A DNA stretch of 64,000 nucleotides, from the NCBI GenBank assembly GCA_018056165.1, contig JAGPGD010000005.1:1-64000 (forward strand). The letters run 5' to 3'. Shown piece after piece: positions 38,849-47,460 of this stretch. Each line of letters begins with the position of its first letter. The stretch's first letter is position 1. The notes beneath the pieces are model-generated. The model was given only the letters and a program-made list of their open reading frames with translations. It searched no databases and had not been told where the DNA came from. Source of the stretch: Paludibacteraceae bacterium. GTDB lineage: Bacteria; Bacteroidota; Bacteroidia; Bacteroidales; Paludibacteraceae. The position numbers and the translations under genes are program-made.

Positions 38849-39560
38849 ACTTTTCCGCTTCGCTGAGAGCTTGAATTTTTCCCACATCCAATATTTTGAA
38901 TTCAGGAGGAATGTATCCAAAAATCGGATGTTGTTCCATGTTTTGTAAATAGAAATCAATAATTGAAAATGGTAGTTCCCAATTTTTCATCAGCTTAAAA
39001 ACTTGTGGAGAAAGAATTTGTATTCCAGCAAAAGCTAATTTTTGGAATTGATTAATGTTTATAGTCGTTGGTTTAATTTCTTGTGTTTTTTCATCGAACC
39101 AGCCTTTTAGTTGTAGATTTTCATCAAATAAAAGGTGGCGTGAGGTTTTGCGAGAACTTACCACCAACGTTGCCAATCCGTTAAGCGAAAGATGTTGTCG
39201 ATAAAGTTGCCCTAAATCAATATTAGAAAAAATATCTACATTATGAACTAAAAATGGTTTGCCATCATTGAAAAACCATTCCGTTTGACGAATGCCACCC
39301 CCTGTATCTAATAAAAAATCTCTTTCATCAGAAATTTTAATATTCAATCCAAAATTATTTTTTGATTTTAAAAAATCAATAATTTGGTCTGGGAAATGGT
39401 GAACATTAATAATGATTTCGTCAAAACCATATTTTTTCAATTTTAAAATTTGATATTCCAGTAAAGTTCTTCCATTAATAGTGATTAACGCTTTTGGCAT
39501 AGAATTAGTTAATGGTTTTAAACGGGTTCCCAGTCCAGCAGCAAGTATTAAAGCCTTCAT
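38823..39560 (-). CDS. MurU-like sugar-1-phosphate nucleotidyltransferase, 245 aa
   Basis: A GT-A-fold pyrophosphorylase: [22 protein letters not shown] binds the nucleotide, and [13 protein letters not shown] holds the metal-binding Asp. In Pseudomonas, MurU turns MurNAc-1-P plus UTP into UDP-MurNAc, and it is encoded beside the kinase AmgK. Here the gene lies 52 bases downstream of an AmgK-like kinase on the same strand, which supports the same pathway. A GlmU-, RmlA- or ManC-like specificity cannot be excluded from sequence. Its 3' end overlaps aroC by 26 bases, tail to tail. Confidence 0.75.
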   Translation of the reverse strand: MKALILAAGLGTRLKPLTNSMPKALITINGRTLLEYQILKLKKYGFDEIIINVHHFPDQIIDFLKSKNNFGLNIKISDERDFLLDTGGGIRQTEWFFNDGKPFLVHNVDIFSNIDLGQLYRQHLSLNGLATLVVSSRKTSRHLLFDENLQLKGWFDEKTQEIKPTTININQFQKLAFAGIQILSPQVFKLMKNWELPFSIIDFYLQNMEQHPIFGYIPPEFKILDVGKIQALSEAEKFIPQFFDF

Positions 39561-39612
39561 TGTTTAAAAACGATGGTGTTTTTTGAAATGCTTAATTTTT
39601 TAGTCAGAAATT

Positions 39613-41040
39613 TTAAGCGGTTGCAAGAAATAATTCTTCTTTATTTAATTCTCTATGAATAAGATGGACTTCAACACCAAATTTTTGATGAATATGTTCA
39701 GCCATTTTTTGTGCCGCATAAACAGAACGATGTTGACCACCAGTACATCCAAAACTAACCATCAAGTTTGTAAATCCACGATCCATATAACGTTTTACAG
39801 AGGCATCAACTAAATTATAAGCATTTTCAAGAAGAATTAATATTTCTCCATCTTCTTCTAGGAATTGTGTTACAGCATCGTCAAGTCCTGTAAAATAAGT
39901 AAATCTTTCGTATTTACCAGGGTTGTTAATAGCTCTGCAATCAAAAACAAATCCACCACCATTTCCAGAATCATCTTGTGGAATACCTTTTTTATAAGCA
40001 AAACTATAAATTTTTACTGTTAATGGTTTTCGAACTGAAACTTCGCGAAACTGCTTCAGTTCTGTAAGTTGTTGTAAAACTTTTATCAAATAAGGATAGC
40101 CTGTAATATTATCTTGTAAAATAGATCTTAAATTTTCAATAGCAAAGGGTATGCTTTGTAAGAAATGAGGTTTTTTCTCAAAATATCCTCTAAAACCATA
40201 AGCTCCTAAAACTTGTAAAGTGCGAAAAAGTACATAATGTTTCAATTGTTCTTTAAACTCTGATTCATTGAAAGAAATAAGAGAAGCAAGCACCTCTAAA
40301 TAATTTTGTAAAAGTTCTTCGCGGAGTTCATTATTGTAATTGGCTTTAGCCTGCCAGAGAAAAGAAGCAACATCATAGTAAACAGGACCTTTTCTTCCAC
40401 CCTGAAAATCAATAAAATAAGGCTCATCATTTTTAATCATTACATTTCTGCTCTGAAAATCACGATACATAAACGTATTGGTTTGATTTTTCAGCAAAAT
40501 ATTGGAAAGTTTTTTAAAATCATCCTCTAACAAATTTTCCTGAAAGTCGAGCCCAGTAGCTTTCAAAAAACAATATTTAAAATAATTTAGATCCCATAAT
40601 ATCGAACGTTCATTAAATTCTGGTTGAGGGTAACAAACAGAAAAGTCTAAGTTGACAGCTCCTTTAACTTGAATTTTTGGCAATTCTCGAATGGTTTTTC
40701 TTAACATTTCTTTTTCTGATTCACAAAAAACGCCTGTTTTTCTCCCTTCGGCTATATAATCAAAAAGCAAAGTATTCCCTAAATCTTCTTCCAGATAATA
40801 CATACCGTCTGAGGATTGAGTTAAAAAGAGTGGAACAGGCAAACCTTGTTGATAAAAATGTTTTGCTAATTCAATGAAAGCTCTGTTTTCCTCTTTTGAA
40901 GTACCTTCCACCCCAATTAATGAGTTATTTTTGCTTTCTAAGCGAAAATAACGTCGATGAGAACCCGAAGCGGAAAGTTCTTCTTTTGATAATAATTTTT
41001 CTCCGGTATATTTTACAAATAAATTTTCTAATTCGTTCAT
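39613..41040 (-). CDS. AmgK-like sugar kinase fused to RapZ C-terminal domain, 475 aa
   Basis: Residues 1 to about 335 are an aminoglycoside-phosphotransferase-type kinase; catalytic loop YRDFQSRNVMI and metal site FIDFQGGRKGPVYYDVASF. AmgK enzymes phosphorylate the anomeric carbon of MurNAc or GlcNAc. Residues about 345-475 are a RapZ C-terminal domain, with FVFDCRAINNPGKY and MVSFGCTGGQHRSVYAAQKMAEH. In E. coli that domain binds small RNAs and senses GlcN-6-P. The RapZ kinase-like N-terminal domain is absent, replaced by the sugar kinase. A strong promoter lies 24 bases upstream and a MurU-like gene follows. The fusion occurs in Bacteroidetes; its regulatory role is untested as far as I know. 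Confidence 0.85.
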   Translation of the reverse strand: MNELENLFVKYTGEKLLSKEELSASGSHRRYFRLESKNNSLIGVEGTSKEENRAFIELAKHFYQQGLPVPLFLTQSSDGMYYLEEDLGNTLLFDYIAEGRKTGVFCESEKEMLRKTIRELPKIQVKGAVNLDFSVCYPQPEFNERSILWDLNYFKYCFLKATGLDFQENLLEDDFKKLSNILLKNQTNTFMYRDFQSRNVMIKNDEPYFIDFQGGRKGPVYYDVASFLWQAKANYNNELREELLQNYLEVLASLISFNESEFKEQLKHYVLFRTLQVLGAYGFRGYFEKKPHFLQSIPFAIENLRSILQDNITGYPYLIKVLQQLTELKQFREVSVRKPLTVKIYSFAYKKGIPQDDSGNGGGFVFDCRAINNPGKYERFTYFTGLDDAVTQFLEEDGEILILLENAYNLVDASVKRYMDRGFTNLMVSFGCTGGQHRSVYAAQKMAEHIHQKFGVEVHLIHRELNKEELFLATA

Positions 41041-41070
41041 TTTAAATAATGCTATGCCTTAATTATAATT

Positions 41071-41101
41071 CAAAGATAAATAAATAGTTTTTATAGTCAA
41101 A
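41071..41101 (-). promoter_or_regulatory. Promoter of the AmgK/MurU-type pair
   Basis: On the minus strand, TTTG (41098-41101), 19 bases and TATCTTTG (41071-41078) match the Bacteroidetes consensus perfectly. The transcript would start about 24 bases before the ATG at 41040. Confidence 0.7.
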
Positions 41102-41162
41102 AAGAGAAATTAAACTGATGAATATAAAGTTAAAAATACTTTTTCAAATTTAACAAATTACG

Positions 41163-41194
41163 TTTGAAAATTAAATAAAAACAAATTATCTTTG
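41163..41194 (+). promoter_or_regulatory. Promoter of the OmpA-like lipoprotein
   Basis: TTTG (41163-41166), 20 bases and TATCTTTG (41187-41194) match the consensus perfectly. The 5' leader would be about 128 bases and very AT-rich. Confidence 0.7.
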
Positions 41195-41328
41195 AAAAAA
41201 ATTATGGGGGAATTATTTTTATACATTGTTTTAAACAAAAAAAATTTATTCGTCAATAAAATAGCGTTTTTCAAAAAAATTGAAAAAGAAACTATTAGTA
41301 AATTATGTTTTATTAACTTTAAAAATTT

Positions 41329-42030
41329 ATGAATATGAAAACAAAAAATGGATTAATGATTTTGTTCCTATCATTTGCTATAATTTTAAGTGGCTGTAAA
41401 TCCCTAAACAAGACAGCAAAAGGTACCATGATTGGTGCAGGGACGGGCGCTGCCGTCGGGGCAGGAATAGGAGCTATTGTAGGTAAAGATGCGAAAAGTG
41501 CTGGAATAGGTGCTGCTATTGGAACAGCAGTTGGAGCAACAACAGGTGCAATTATTGGACACAAAATGGATAAGGCAGCAGAAAAAGCGGCTGCAATTGA
41601 AGGAGCAAAAGTAGAAACCATTACTGATATTAATGGGCTTCCAGCAGTGAAAGTAACTTTTGAATCAGGTATTTTATTTGAAACGAATAAAAGTACTTTA
41701 AATGAAGCTTCAAAAAATGCTTTGAGTAAATTTGCTCAAATTATGATTGAAAATCCAGATATGGATATTGCTATCATAGGTCACACCGATAATACTGGTA
41801 GCTTAGAATTTAATCAGAAATTATCTTTAGAAAGAGCACAATCAGTAGCCAATTTTTTGAAATCAAAAGGAGTTCCTGCTAACCAAATTAAAGATGTGAT
41901 AGGGAAAAATTATTCAGAACCTGTGGCTGATAATTCTACCCCTGAAGGAAGAGCTGCCAATCGTCGAGTAGAAGTTTATATGTATGCCAGCGAGCAAATG
42001 ATTAAAGAGGCAGAACAACAGGCAAAATAG
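41329..42030 (+). CDS. OmpA-family lipoprotein with glycine zipper, 233 aa
   Basis: A lipoprotein signal ends at Cys23 (ILSGC). Residues about 30-75 form a glycine-zipper segment (GAGTGAAVGAGIGAIVG and IGAAIGTAVGATTGAIIG) that can insert in membrane. Residues about 108-225 are an OmpA C-terminal domain with IIGHTDNTGSLEFN and EGRAANRRVEVYM, which binds the diaminopimelate of peptidoglycan. It probably tethers the outer membrane to the wall. ATG 41335 is an equally possible start. It has its own promoter and a strong terminator, so it is a single-gene unit. Confidence 0.9.
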   Translation: MNMKTKNGLMILFLSFAIILSGCKSLNKTAKGTMIGAGTGAAVGAGIGAIVGKDAKSAGIGAAIGTAVGATTGAIIGHKMDKAAEKAAAIEGAKVETITDINGLPAVKVTFESGILFETNKSTLNEASKNALSKFAQIMIENPDMDIAIIGHTDNTGSLEFNQKLSLERAQSVANFLKSKGVPANQIKDVIGKNYSEPVADNSTPEGRAANRRVEVYMYASEQMIKEAEQQAK

Positions 42031-42086
42031 CTATTTTAGAGGAGGATATTTAAGTAAGCAGTTTGAAATTGCTCATTAGTTATCTT

Positions 42087-42130
42087 ATACCACCATGAAT
42101 GCTCTCGCACACGGTGGTATTTTTTATTTT
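42087..42130 (+). terminator. Strong terminator of the OmpA-like gene
   Basis: ATACCACC (42087-42094) and GGTGGTAT (42113-42120) form an 8-bp stem, followed by TTTTTATTTT. This is a standard rho-independent terminator 57 bases after the stop. Confidence 0.85.
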
Positions 42131-42311
42131 TTTAATTTACGATAATATAGTACCAAACATTTTATCGAATTACTTAGGATAGGATAAACTTCAAAAAAAT
42201 TATTTATTGAAATGATAGAAAATTTGTTATCACTTTTATCAATTACGCTAAAAGGAAATATACAATTTAATTGTCCAATAAAAAAATAAACGGTTTATGT
42301 TTGTAATCTAA

Positions 42312-42947
42312 CTAAACAAATTCTGGTGTGTATATAGAAATTTGATCATTATACATTCGGATATCATAATGGATAAGTTCGCATTCACCAAATTCTATCA
42401 TTGCATTGAATAATCGTATGGAAAAAAAATTTGTAAGTTCATCGGTTTTTATATCTTTTTCTATGATTTTTCTTTCTCTCAATAATTGTGCTCTGTGGAC
42501 ACCGTAAACCAAAGGAATACGTGGAGTAACCCAAGTATTGCCATCAAAAAAAGCAACATTGCAAAAAGAGGTATCCGTCACTAAACCATTTTTTAACAAT
42601 AAAACATCGTCGCAATTTCCTCTGTGGGCAAACGCATTGTTTAATTTGCTTCGGTTTTCTTTTTTATAAGCCAATGTTTTAATATCGGTTTCCAGCAACC
42701 GTAAAGAGCAAATTTTTCGCAACTTGTATGGGATATATTCGAGTTTTTGAATTCTTGAATCAAATATAATCCTGCATTTATATAGACCTTTTTGTGGAAA
42801 GGGTAGAGCATATAAATATTCCTTTAGATGAATTTTTGCCTTCTCCTTGAAATAATCTTCAAAAACCTTGTCTATACGATTTTGATGAAACTCAAGCCGA
42901 TAAAACTTGCCATCAAGAAGTTTTATCGTTTCAATAAATCGGAGCAT
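42312..42947 (-). CDS. pabC: Class IV aminotransferase, probable aminodeoxychorismate lyase (PabC), 211 aa
   Basis: A PLP enzyme of fold type IV that would release pyruvate from aminodeoxychorismate to give p-aminobenzoate for folate. Evidence: LLDGKFYRLEFHQNRI at the N-terminus, a lysine near AYKKENRSKLN, and VTDTSFCNVAFFDGNTWVTPRIPLVYGVHRAQLL. It is shorter than E. coli PabC (269), as usual for this compact Bacteroidetes form. The start is ATG 42947, which overlaps the end of pabB by 17 bases. The longer upstream reading would run through pabB. Confidence 0.82.
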   Translation of the reverse strand: MLRFIETIKLLDGKFYRLEFHQNRIDKVFEDYFKEKAKIHLKEYLYALPFPQKGLYKCRIIFDSRIQKLEYIPYKLRKICSLRLLETDIKTLAYKKENRSKLNNAFAHRGNCDDVLLLKNGLVTDTSFCNVAFFDGNTWVTPRIPLVYGVHRAQLLRERKIIEKDIKTDELTNFFSIRLFNAMIEFGECELIHYDIRMYNDQISIYTPEFV

Positions 42948-43938
42948 ATACTTTTTCGATAAGTTCTTGATATTCTTTTTTACTGTCACTTTGAAAAGTG
43001 ATGCCACCACCACTTTTAAAAATAAGTTTATTTCCTTTTTGCTCAATATAACGTATCATTACAGCCGAGTCGAGGCTATTACCATCAAACCAACCACAAA
43101 TACCTGTATAGAAACCACGTTTATAGCCTTCTATTTGATGAATGATTTCCATTGTTTTGTTTTTGGGAGCTCCGCTAATTGAGCCAGCAGGAAGCATTGA
43201 AAAAAGGATATCTCCTAACATTTTGTGATAATTTTCGGGTAATATACCTGTTATTTCTGAACTTACTTGCAGTAATATATTTTTATTGGTACGAAGCTTA
43301 TCAATATATCGATGGCGTTTCACTTCAACATTTATGGCTTTGATACTTAAATCATTGCGAAGTAAATCGACAATGGTAGCATGCTCGGCATTTTCTTTGG
43401 GATCGTTCAGAATTATTTTTTCGGCATCTGTTACAGAAGCATCAATGGTGCCTTTCATGGGGAAAGTAGAAATTTTGCCGTTATTTATTTTGATAAAAAT
43501 TTCAGGAGAAAATACAGTAAATTTGTCTTTTAGCCAAAGTTTGTATTTAGAAGTTCCAAGCTCATATAAATCGAGTAGGGTTACGTTTGTTTTTATTTCT
43601 GTCGGCTGCGTCAGATTAACCAAATATGTATTTCCTTTATGAATTTGATCCATTACAAATTGAAATTTTGAATGGTATTCCTCAAAACTTACCGGCATTA
43701 TTTCCCATTCAATTTTTTTACCCGAATAGTTATTGTTTTCTTTTTTTAGAATATTTTCACCTGAGAAATCGAATTTTACAAAATGATCGTCTAATTCATC
43801 CGATTTTATAATATAACCATTTTGTCCTTCGAAATCGATAATAAACAAGAAAGGGATGTGCAAACTGCCTAAGATATTCAATTGGGAAATAAGTTCATTT
43901 CGATGATAAAGTTGATAAGGGAATAATGCTGTTGTCAT
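42931..43938 (-). CDS. pabB: Aminodeoxychorismate synthase component I (PabB), 335 aa
   Basis: Converts chorismate to aminodeoxychorismate for folate synthesis. It has the anthranilate synthase I-type core: NTYLVNLTQPTEI, FSPEIFIKINNGKISTFPMKGTIDA, NAEHATIVDLLRNDLS, MLPAGSISGAPKNKTMEII and YTGICGWFDGN. The PIKGT-type motif (PMKGTI) supports PabB over TrpE. It lacks most of the N-terminal domain, as in short Bacteroidetes forms. It is followed by pabC with overlapping ends. A folD remnant lies beyond its start, another folate gene. Confidence 0.92.
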   Translation of the reverse strand: MTTALFPYQLYHRNELISQLNILGSLHIPFLFIIDFEGQNGYIIKSDELDDHFVKFDFSGENILKKENNNYSGKKIEWEIMPVSFEEYHSKFQFVMDQIHKGNTYLVNLTQPTEIKTNVTLLDLYELGTSKYKLWLKDKFTVFSPEIFIKINNGKISTFPMKGTIDASVTDAEKIILNDPKENAEHATIVDLLRNDLSIKAINVEVKRHRYIDKLRTNKNILLQVSSEITGILPENYHKMLGDILFSMLPAGSISGAPKNKTMEIIHQIEGYKRGFYTGICGWFDGNSLDSAVMIRYIEQKGNKLIFKSGGGITFQSDSKKEYQELIEKVYAPIY

Positions 43939-44011
43939 TTTTTAATTAAAATGTCAATTTCAAATAATTTACAATCTTTTATATTTAAAAAGGGATATAA
44001 AATGTGTAACC

Positions 44012-44057
44012 AATGAATAACCCTGAGGCAAGCCTCGAGGAATTCTTTTAATTAAAA
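44012..44057 (+). repeat. Dispersed 46-bp repeat, copy 2
   Basis: Matches 192-237 at 43 of 46 positions in the same orientation. The first octamer is altered (CCCTGAGG instead of CCTCGAGG), which breaks two pairs of the hairpin. It abuts a folD remnant, so the repeat may mark the edge of a deletion or insertion. Confidence 0.7.
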
Positions 44058-44181
44058 ACTGTCAAACCTTTGGTTTTCAGTCAACTTTGCTTCGATTCGA
44101 AGAAGACGTTACAGAAAAACGATTACTGGAAAGAAGTACAGCATTTAAACGAAGATGCTGATGTGGATGGCTTTATTATTC
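44052..44181 (+). pseudogene. folD: Remnant of folD (methylenetetrahydrofolate dehydrogenase/cyclohydrolase)
   Basis: A short plus-strand remnant encodes CQTFGFQSTLLRFEEDVTEK and then, after a one-base shift near 44131, EVQHLNEDADVDGFIIQ. This corresponds to FolD residues about 50-95, where intact Bacteroidetes proteins read like GF.S.L.R...DVTE..LL..V..LN.D.DVDGFIVQ. Both ends are missing: the left edge meets the 46-bp repeat and the right edge runs into the 3' end of the convergent FKBP gene. There is no start, no substrate-binding C-terminal half and a frameshift, so it cannot work. A functional folD is presumably elsewhere. Confidence 0.85.
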
Positions 44182-44700
44182 AAATACTTTTACCCTGTAA
44201 ATTACTGAAACATAAGGAGCTATTAATGGTTCTTTCCCTTTCATTCCATAAGCCAGATACCATGGAATAATGAAAGTGGCATTATCGCCTTTGCGTAAAA
44301 GTTGCAATCCTTCTTCAAGTCCTTTGATAGTCTGTTTTTTCCCTATAACAATAACTTCCTGTTCATTTTTCTCAAGCAACTTGCCATCCAATGAAAAAAG
44401 TTCATAAGAAAATTGACAAACATCATTATTCTTTATCTTCTTTCCTTGCCTAGTTTTTTCAATTTTATACCACAATCCAGTTTCAGTCTTCTTAAAACTT
44501 TTGTCTTTCAAGTTCGCCACATACACTTGCAATAAGCTGTCTTCTCGAAGTGCTAATTGATGGTTTACTTCCATCATTGACATAGTATTCTGGACATCAT
44601 CAACGTTTTTATTGGCTGGCAATTGTGGTGGCATTTTTTTGCAAGCAATAACAAAACACAAAGAAAACACCACAGAAAATAAAACTCGAGTGTTTTTCAT
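44176..44700 (-). CDS. FKBP-type peptidyl-prolyl isomerase lipoprotein, 174 aa
   Basis: A lipoprotein signal ends at Cys20 (LCFVIACKK). The FKBP domain occupies about residues 65-174: TGLWYKIEKTRQGKKIKNND, KQTIKGLEEGLQLLRKGDNATFIIPWYLAYGMKG and a final VSVIYRVKVFE strand. It assists folding in the periplasm; it is similar in size and layout to GldI-like proteins of Bacteroidetes. The start is ATG 44700, four bases after the thrA stop, so the two are likely cotranscribed. Its last bases overlap a degraded folD fragment on the other strand. Confidence 0.88.
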   Translation of the reverse strand: MKNTRVLFSVVFSLCFVIACKKMPPQLPANKNVDDVQNTMSMMEVNHQLALREDSLLQVYVANLKDKSFKKTETGLWYKIEKTRQGKKIKNNDVCQFSYELFSLDGKLLEKNEQEVIVIGKKQTIKGLEEGLQLLRKGDNATFIIPWYLAYGMKGKEPLIAPYVSVIYRVKVFE

Positions 44701-44704
44701 GCTC

Positions 44705-47140
44705 TCAACGAATATTAGCAATGCTGATAATATCGGAAAATACTCCTGCTGCAGTAACACTTGCTCCCGCCCCATAACCTTTGATCATCATAGGAAATTC
44801 ATTATAACGTTCTGTGGTAAGCAAAATGATATTATTACTTCCTTGCAAATCATAAAAAGGATGATGTTGATCTACTTCCTGAAGTCCCACCTCACAATAA
44901 CCATGATCCATAGAAGCTACAAATTTCCAACGTTTTCCCTGCGAAACCAAAATCTGTCTTTTTTGCTCAAATTCTTCATCCAGTTCGGAAATACTTTCCC
45001 AAAATTCTTCCAATGTTCCCTTAAAAAACTTATCAGGGATAAATAATTTTTTTACTACTTCTTCCTGTTCCACTCGATAGCCTGCTTCACGTGCAAGAAT
45101 AACAAGTTTTCGCACCACATCTTTACCACTTAAATCAATACGAGGATCAGGTTCTGAAAAACCTTTTTCTTTCGCCAACTGAATAGCTTTACTTAAAGGT
45201 ATTTCTTCACTGATGGTATTAAAAATAAAATTCAACGTTCCGGAAAGTACCGCTTCAATTTTAAAAATACGGTCGCCGCTATTTATCAAATTATTAATGG
45301 TGCTGATAATAGGTAAACCAGCTCCTACATTGGTTTCAAAAAGAAATTTAATTCCTTTACGAAGAGCAGTTTCTTTCAACCGAATGTATTTGTCGTACGA
45401 AGAAGAGGCTGCTATTTTATTAGCTGCTACCACAGAAATATTATGATCGAGTAATTGTTGATACAAATCAGCAATTTGTTCACTGGCAGTACAATCCACA
45501 AAAACAGAATTAAAAATGTTCATATTGATAATTTCACTAGCAATCTTTTCAGAGGAAGATACTACACCTTTTGTTTCCAAAATCTCATTATATTGTTCAA
45601 TATCAATTCCTTCTCTGTCGAAATACATTTTTTCACTTGTAGCTATTCCTACAACATTCAATTTTAATCCTTTTTCCTGTATCAATTTGGGTTGCTGTAT
45701 CTTGATTTGATTTAACAAATTGCTTCCCACCATACCAATACCCACCAAAAAAATATTCAGCACTTGATACTCAGACAGAAAAAACGAATCATGAATAACA
45801 TTCAATGCCTTTCGCAAATAGCTTCTATCAGTAACAAATGAAATATTTGTTTCCGATGCCCCCTGTGCACAAGCAACGACATTAATACCATTTCGTCCTA
45901 AAGTACCAAAAAGTTTTCCAGCTATACCAGGGGTACGTTTCATATTGTCGCCAACAATGGCAATTGTTGCCATCTCATCTTCAGAAAAAATCTCATCAAT
46001 TTCACCCTGTTCTAATTCATAAATAAATTCATCTTTCAGCACTTGAACAGCTAAAGCACTATCAGCATTTCGAACACCAATAGAAGTAGTACTTTCAGAA
46101 GAAGCCTGCGAAACAAAAAATACGCTGATGCCATTTTTTGCCAAAGCACGAAAAATTCGGTAATTAACTCCAATAACACCCACCATTCCCAAACCTCGAA
46201 TGGTAATTAAGGAAGTATCGTCGATGGATGAAATTCCTTTAATGGCTTTGGAAGGTTCACCCGACTTTTCTTTCGAAATATATGTACCTTGTACCTCAGG
46301 ACAAAAGGTGTTTTTAATAATAATTGGAATACTTTTATGAAAAGTAGGAAAAATAGTAGGAGGATAAATCACTTTTGCACCAAAATTACAAAGTTCCATT
46401 GCTTCACTATAACTCAATCGATCAATTACATAAGCGTTATTAATGATATGTGGATCGGCAGTCATAAAACCATCAACATCTGTCCAGATTTCAAGAATGG
46501 AAGCATTTAAGGCAGCAGCAAGAATAGCAGAAGTATAATCAGAACCTCCTCTACCCAAATTAGTAACATAATTTTCTTCTACATCGGTTGAAATAAATCC
46601 GCCACATACTACAATCTGAGGAGCATCCTTAAATTTTTCTTGAATAAGAGTATTGGTAGCTTTAAAATCTACCATGTGTTTATTAAACTGATCCTTTGTT
46701 TTAATAAATGTTCGTGAATCAAAATGAACAGCATTTTCTATTACATTGGCAATAATGACAGAAGAAATCATTTCACCATAACTTACAACAGTATCAGTAA
46801 TTTTAGTGGATATATCTTTAATTAAATAAATTCCACGAAATATATTTAAAAGATCAGCAAACAATGTCTGAACTTGACTGATTGTTTTTGCTTTCTTTTC
46901 AGGAGAAATCACTTGATGAATGATTTCCATGTGACGGCGAAACATTTCATCATATTCTTTTAAGTAACTTTCATCACCACTTGCAGCTACTTTTGAAATA
47001 TGATATAACTGATCTGTTACACCTGACAAAGCAGAAACCACTACTACTATCTGTTCGTTTTGTGATTCAACAATTTTTTTTAAATTCAAAATGCCCTGCA
47101 CTGAACCAACCGAAGTGCCGCCAAATTTTAATACTTTCAT
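44705..47140 (-). CDS. thrA: Bifunctional aspartokinase / homoserine dehydrogenase, 811 aa
   Basis: Performs the first and third steps of the aspartate pathway to threonine, methionine and lysine/diaminopimelate. The aspartokinase part (1 to about 290) begins MKVLKFGGTSVGSV and has GRGGSDYTSAILAAALNA. Two ACT domains (about 300-455; GLGMVGVIGVNYRIF, GRNGINVVACAQGASE) give feedback control. Homoserine dehydrogenase (about 465-811) begins IFLVGIGMVGSNLL and has the substrate region EAVLSGTLNFIFNTI. Length agrees with E. coli ThrA (820). thrB and thrC are not adjacent here. Confidence 0.95.
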   Translation of the reverse strand: MKVLKFGGTSVGSVQGILNLKKIVESQNEQIVVVVSALSGVTDQLYHISKVAASGDESYLKEYDEMFRRHMEIIHQVISPEKKAKTISQVQTLFADLLNIFRGIYLIKDISTKITDTVVSYGEMISSVIIANVIENAVHFDSRTFIKTKDQFNKHMVDFKATNTLIQEKFKDAPQIVVCGGFISTDVEENYVTNLGRGGSDYTSAILAAALNASILEIWTDVDGFMTADPHIINNAYVIDRLSYSEAMELCNFGAKVIYPPTIFPTFHKSIPIIIKNTFCPEVQGTYISKEKSGEPSKAIKGISSIDDTSLITIRGLGMVGVIGVNYRIFRALAKNGISVFFVSQASSESTTSIGVRNADSALAVQVLKDEFIYELEQGEIDEIFSEDEMATIAIVGDNMKRTPGIAGKLFGTLGRNGINVVACAQGASETNISFVTDRSYLRKALNVIHDSFFLSEYQVLNIFLVGIGMVGSNLLNQIKIQQPKLIQEKGLKLNVVGIATSEKMYFDREGIDIEQYNEILETKGVVSSSEKIASEIINMNIFNSVFVDCTASEQIADLYQQLLDHNISVVAANKIAASSSYDKYIRLKETALRKGIKFLFETNVGAGLPIISTINNLINSGDRIFKIEAVLSGTLNFIFNTISEEIPLSKAIQLAKEKGFSEPDPRIDLSGKDVVRKLVILAREAGYRVEQEEVVKKLFIPDKFFKGTLEEFWESISELDEEFEQKRQILVSQGKRWKFVASMDHGYCEVGLQEVDQHHPFYDLQGSNNIILLTTERYNEFPMMIKGYGAGASVTAAGVFSDIISIANIR

Positions 47141-47189
47141 TTATCAGTTTATATATTTATTATTTTGATAATAATGACTTTTAATTTTA

Positions 47190-47197
47190 CAAAATTA
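47190..47197 (-). promoter_or_regulatory. Promoter -7 element for thrA
   Basis: TAATTTTG on the minus strand, 50 bases before the thrA ATG, fits TAnnTTTG exactly. No clear -33 TTTG lies at 19-21 bases. Confidence 0.4.
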
Positions 47198-47247
47198 GTT
47201 ATTTTTAGTCGAAAAAGACCCCTTCTTGTGAATTTTGAATAAAAACT

Positions 47248-47279
47248 CTTGCGTTTTTTTTAAAATTACAGTACTTTTG
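47248..47279 (+). promoter_or_regulatory. Promoter of the tRNA-Arg gene
   Basis: CTTG (47248-47251), 20 bases and TACTTTTG (47272-47279) match the Bacteroidetes consensus with one change in the -33. Transcription would start near 47286, about 100 bases before the mature tRNA. Confidence 0.55.
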
Positions 47280-47386
47280 CAACCGGAAATGGCGGGAAAA
47301 TCAATCGAAAATAATAAAAATTGCATTCTTAATGATTCATTGATACTGATTAATTTTGTTTTTCTTTTTTTACACCAAAAAATTCT

Positions 47387-47460
47387 GGTCTCGTAGCTCA
47401 GTTGGATAGAGCAACAGCCTTCTAAGCTGTGGGTCGTGGGTTCGAATCCCGCCGAGATCA
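47387..47460 (+). tRNA. tRNA-Arg (anticodon TCT)
   Basis: The acceptor stem pairs GGTCTCG (47387-47393) with CGAGATC (47453-47459), with one G-U pair. The D arm is GCTCAGTTGGATAGAGC. The anticodon stem ACAGC/GCTGT encloses loop CTTCTAA with anticodon TCT, reading AGA/AGG. The T arm is GTGGGTTCGAATCCCGC. The discriminator base is A47460 and the next bases are CCT, so the final A of CCA is not encoded. Confidence 0.95.

Noticed and set aside
41156..41166. CAAATTACGTTTG upstream of the OmpA-like gene as another operator of the namZ type
   Set aside because: The arms match only in part and the centre is displaced. The TTTG is better explained as the -33 element of that promoter.
41319..41621. 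Minus-strand frame of 100 aa opposite the OmpA-like lipoprotein (Ala/Pro-rich repeats)
   Set aside because: It is the antisense reading of the glycine-zipper region; the plus-strand gene has a lipobox, OmpA domain, promoter and terminator.
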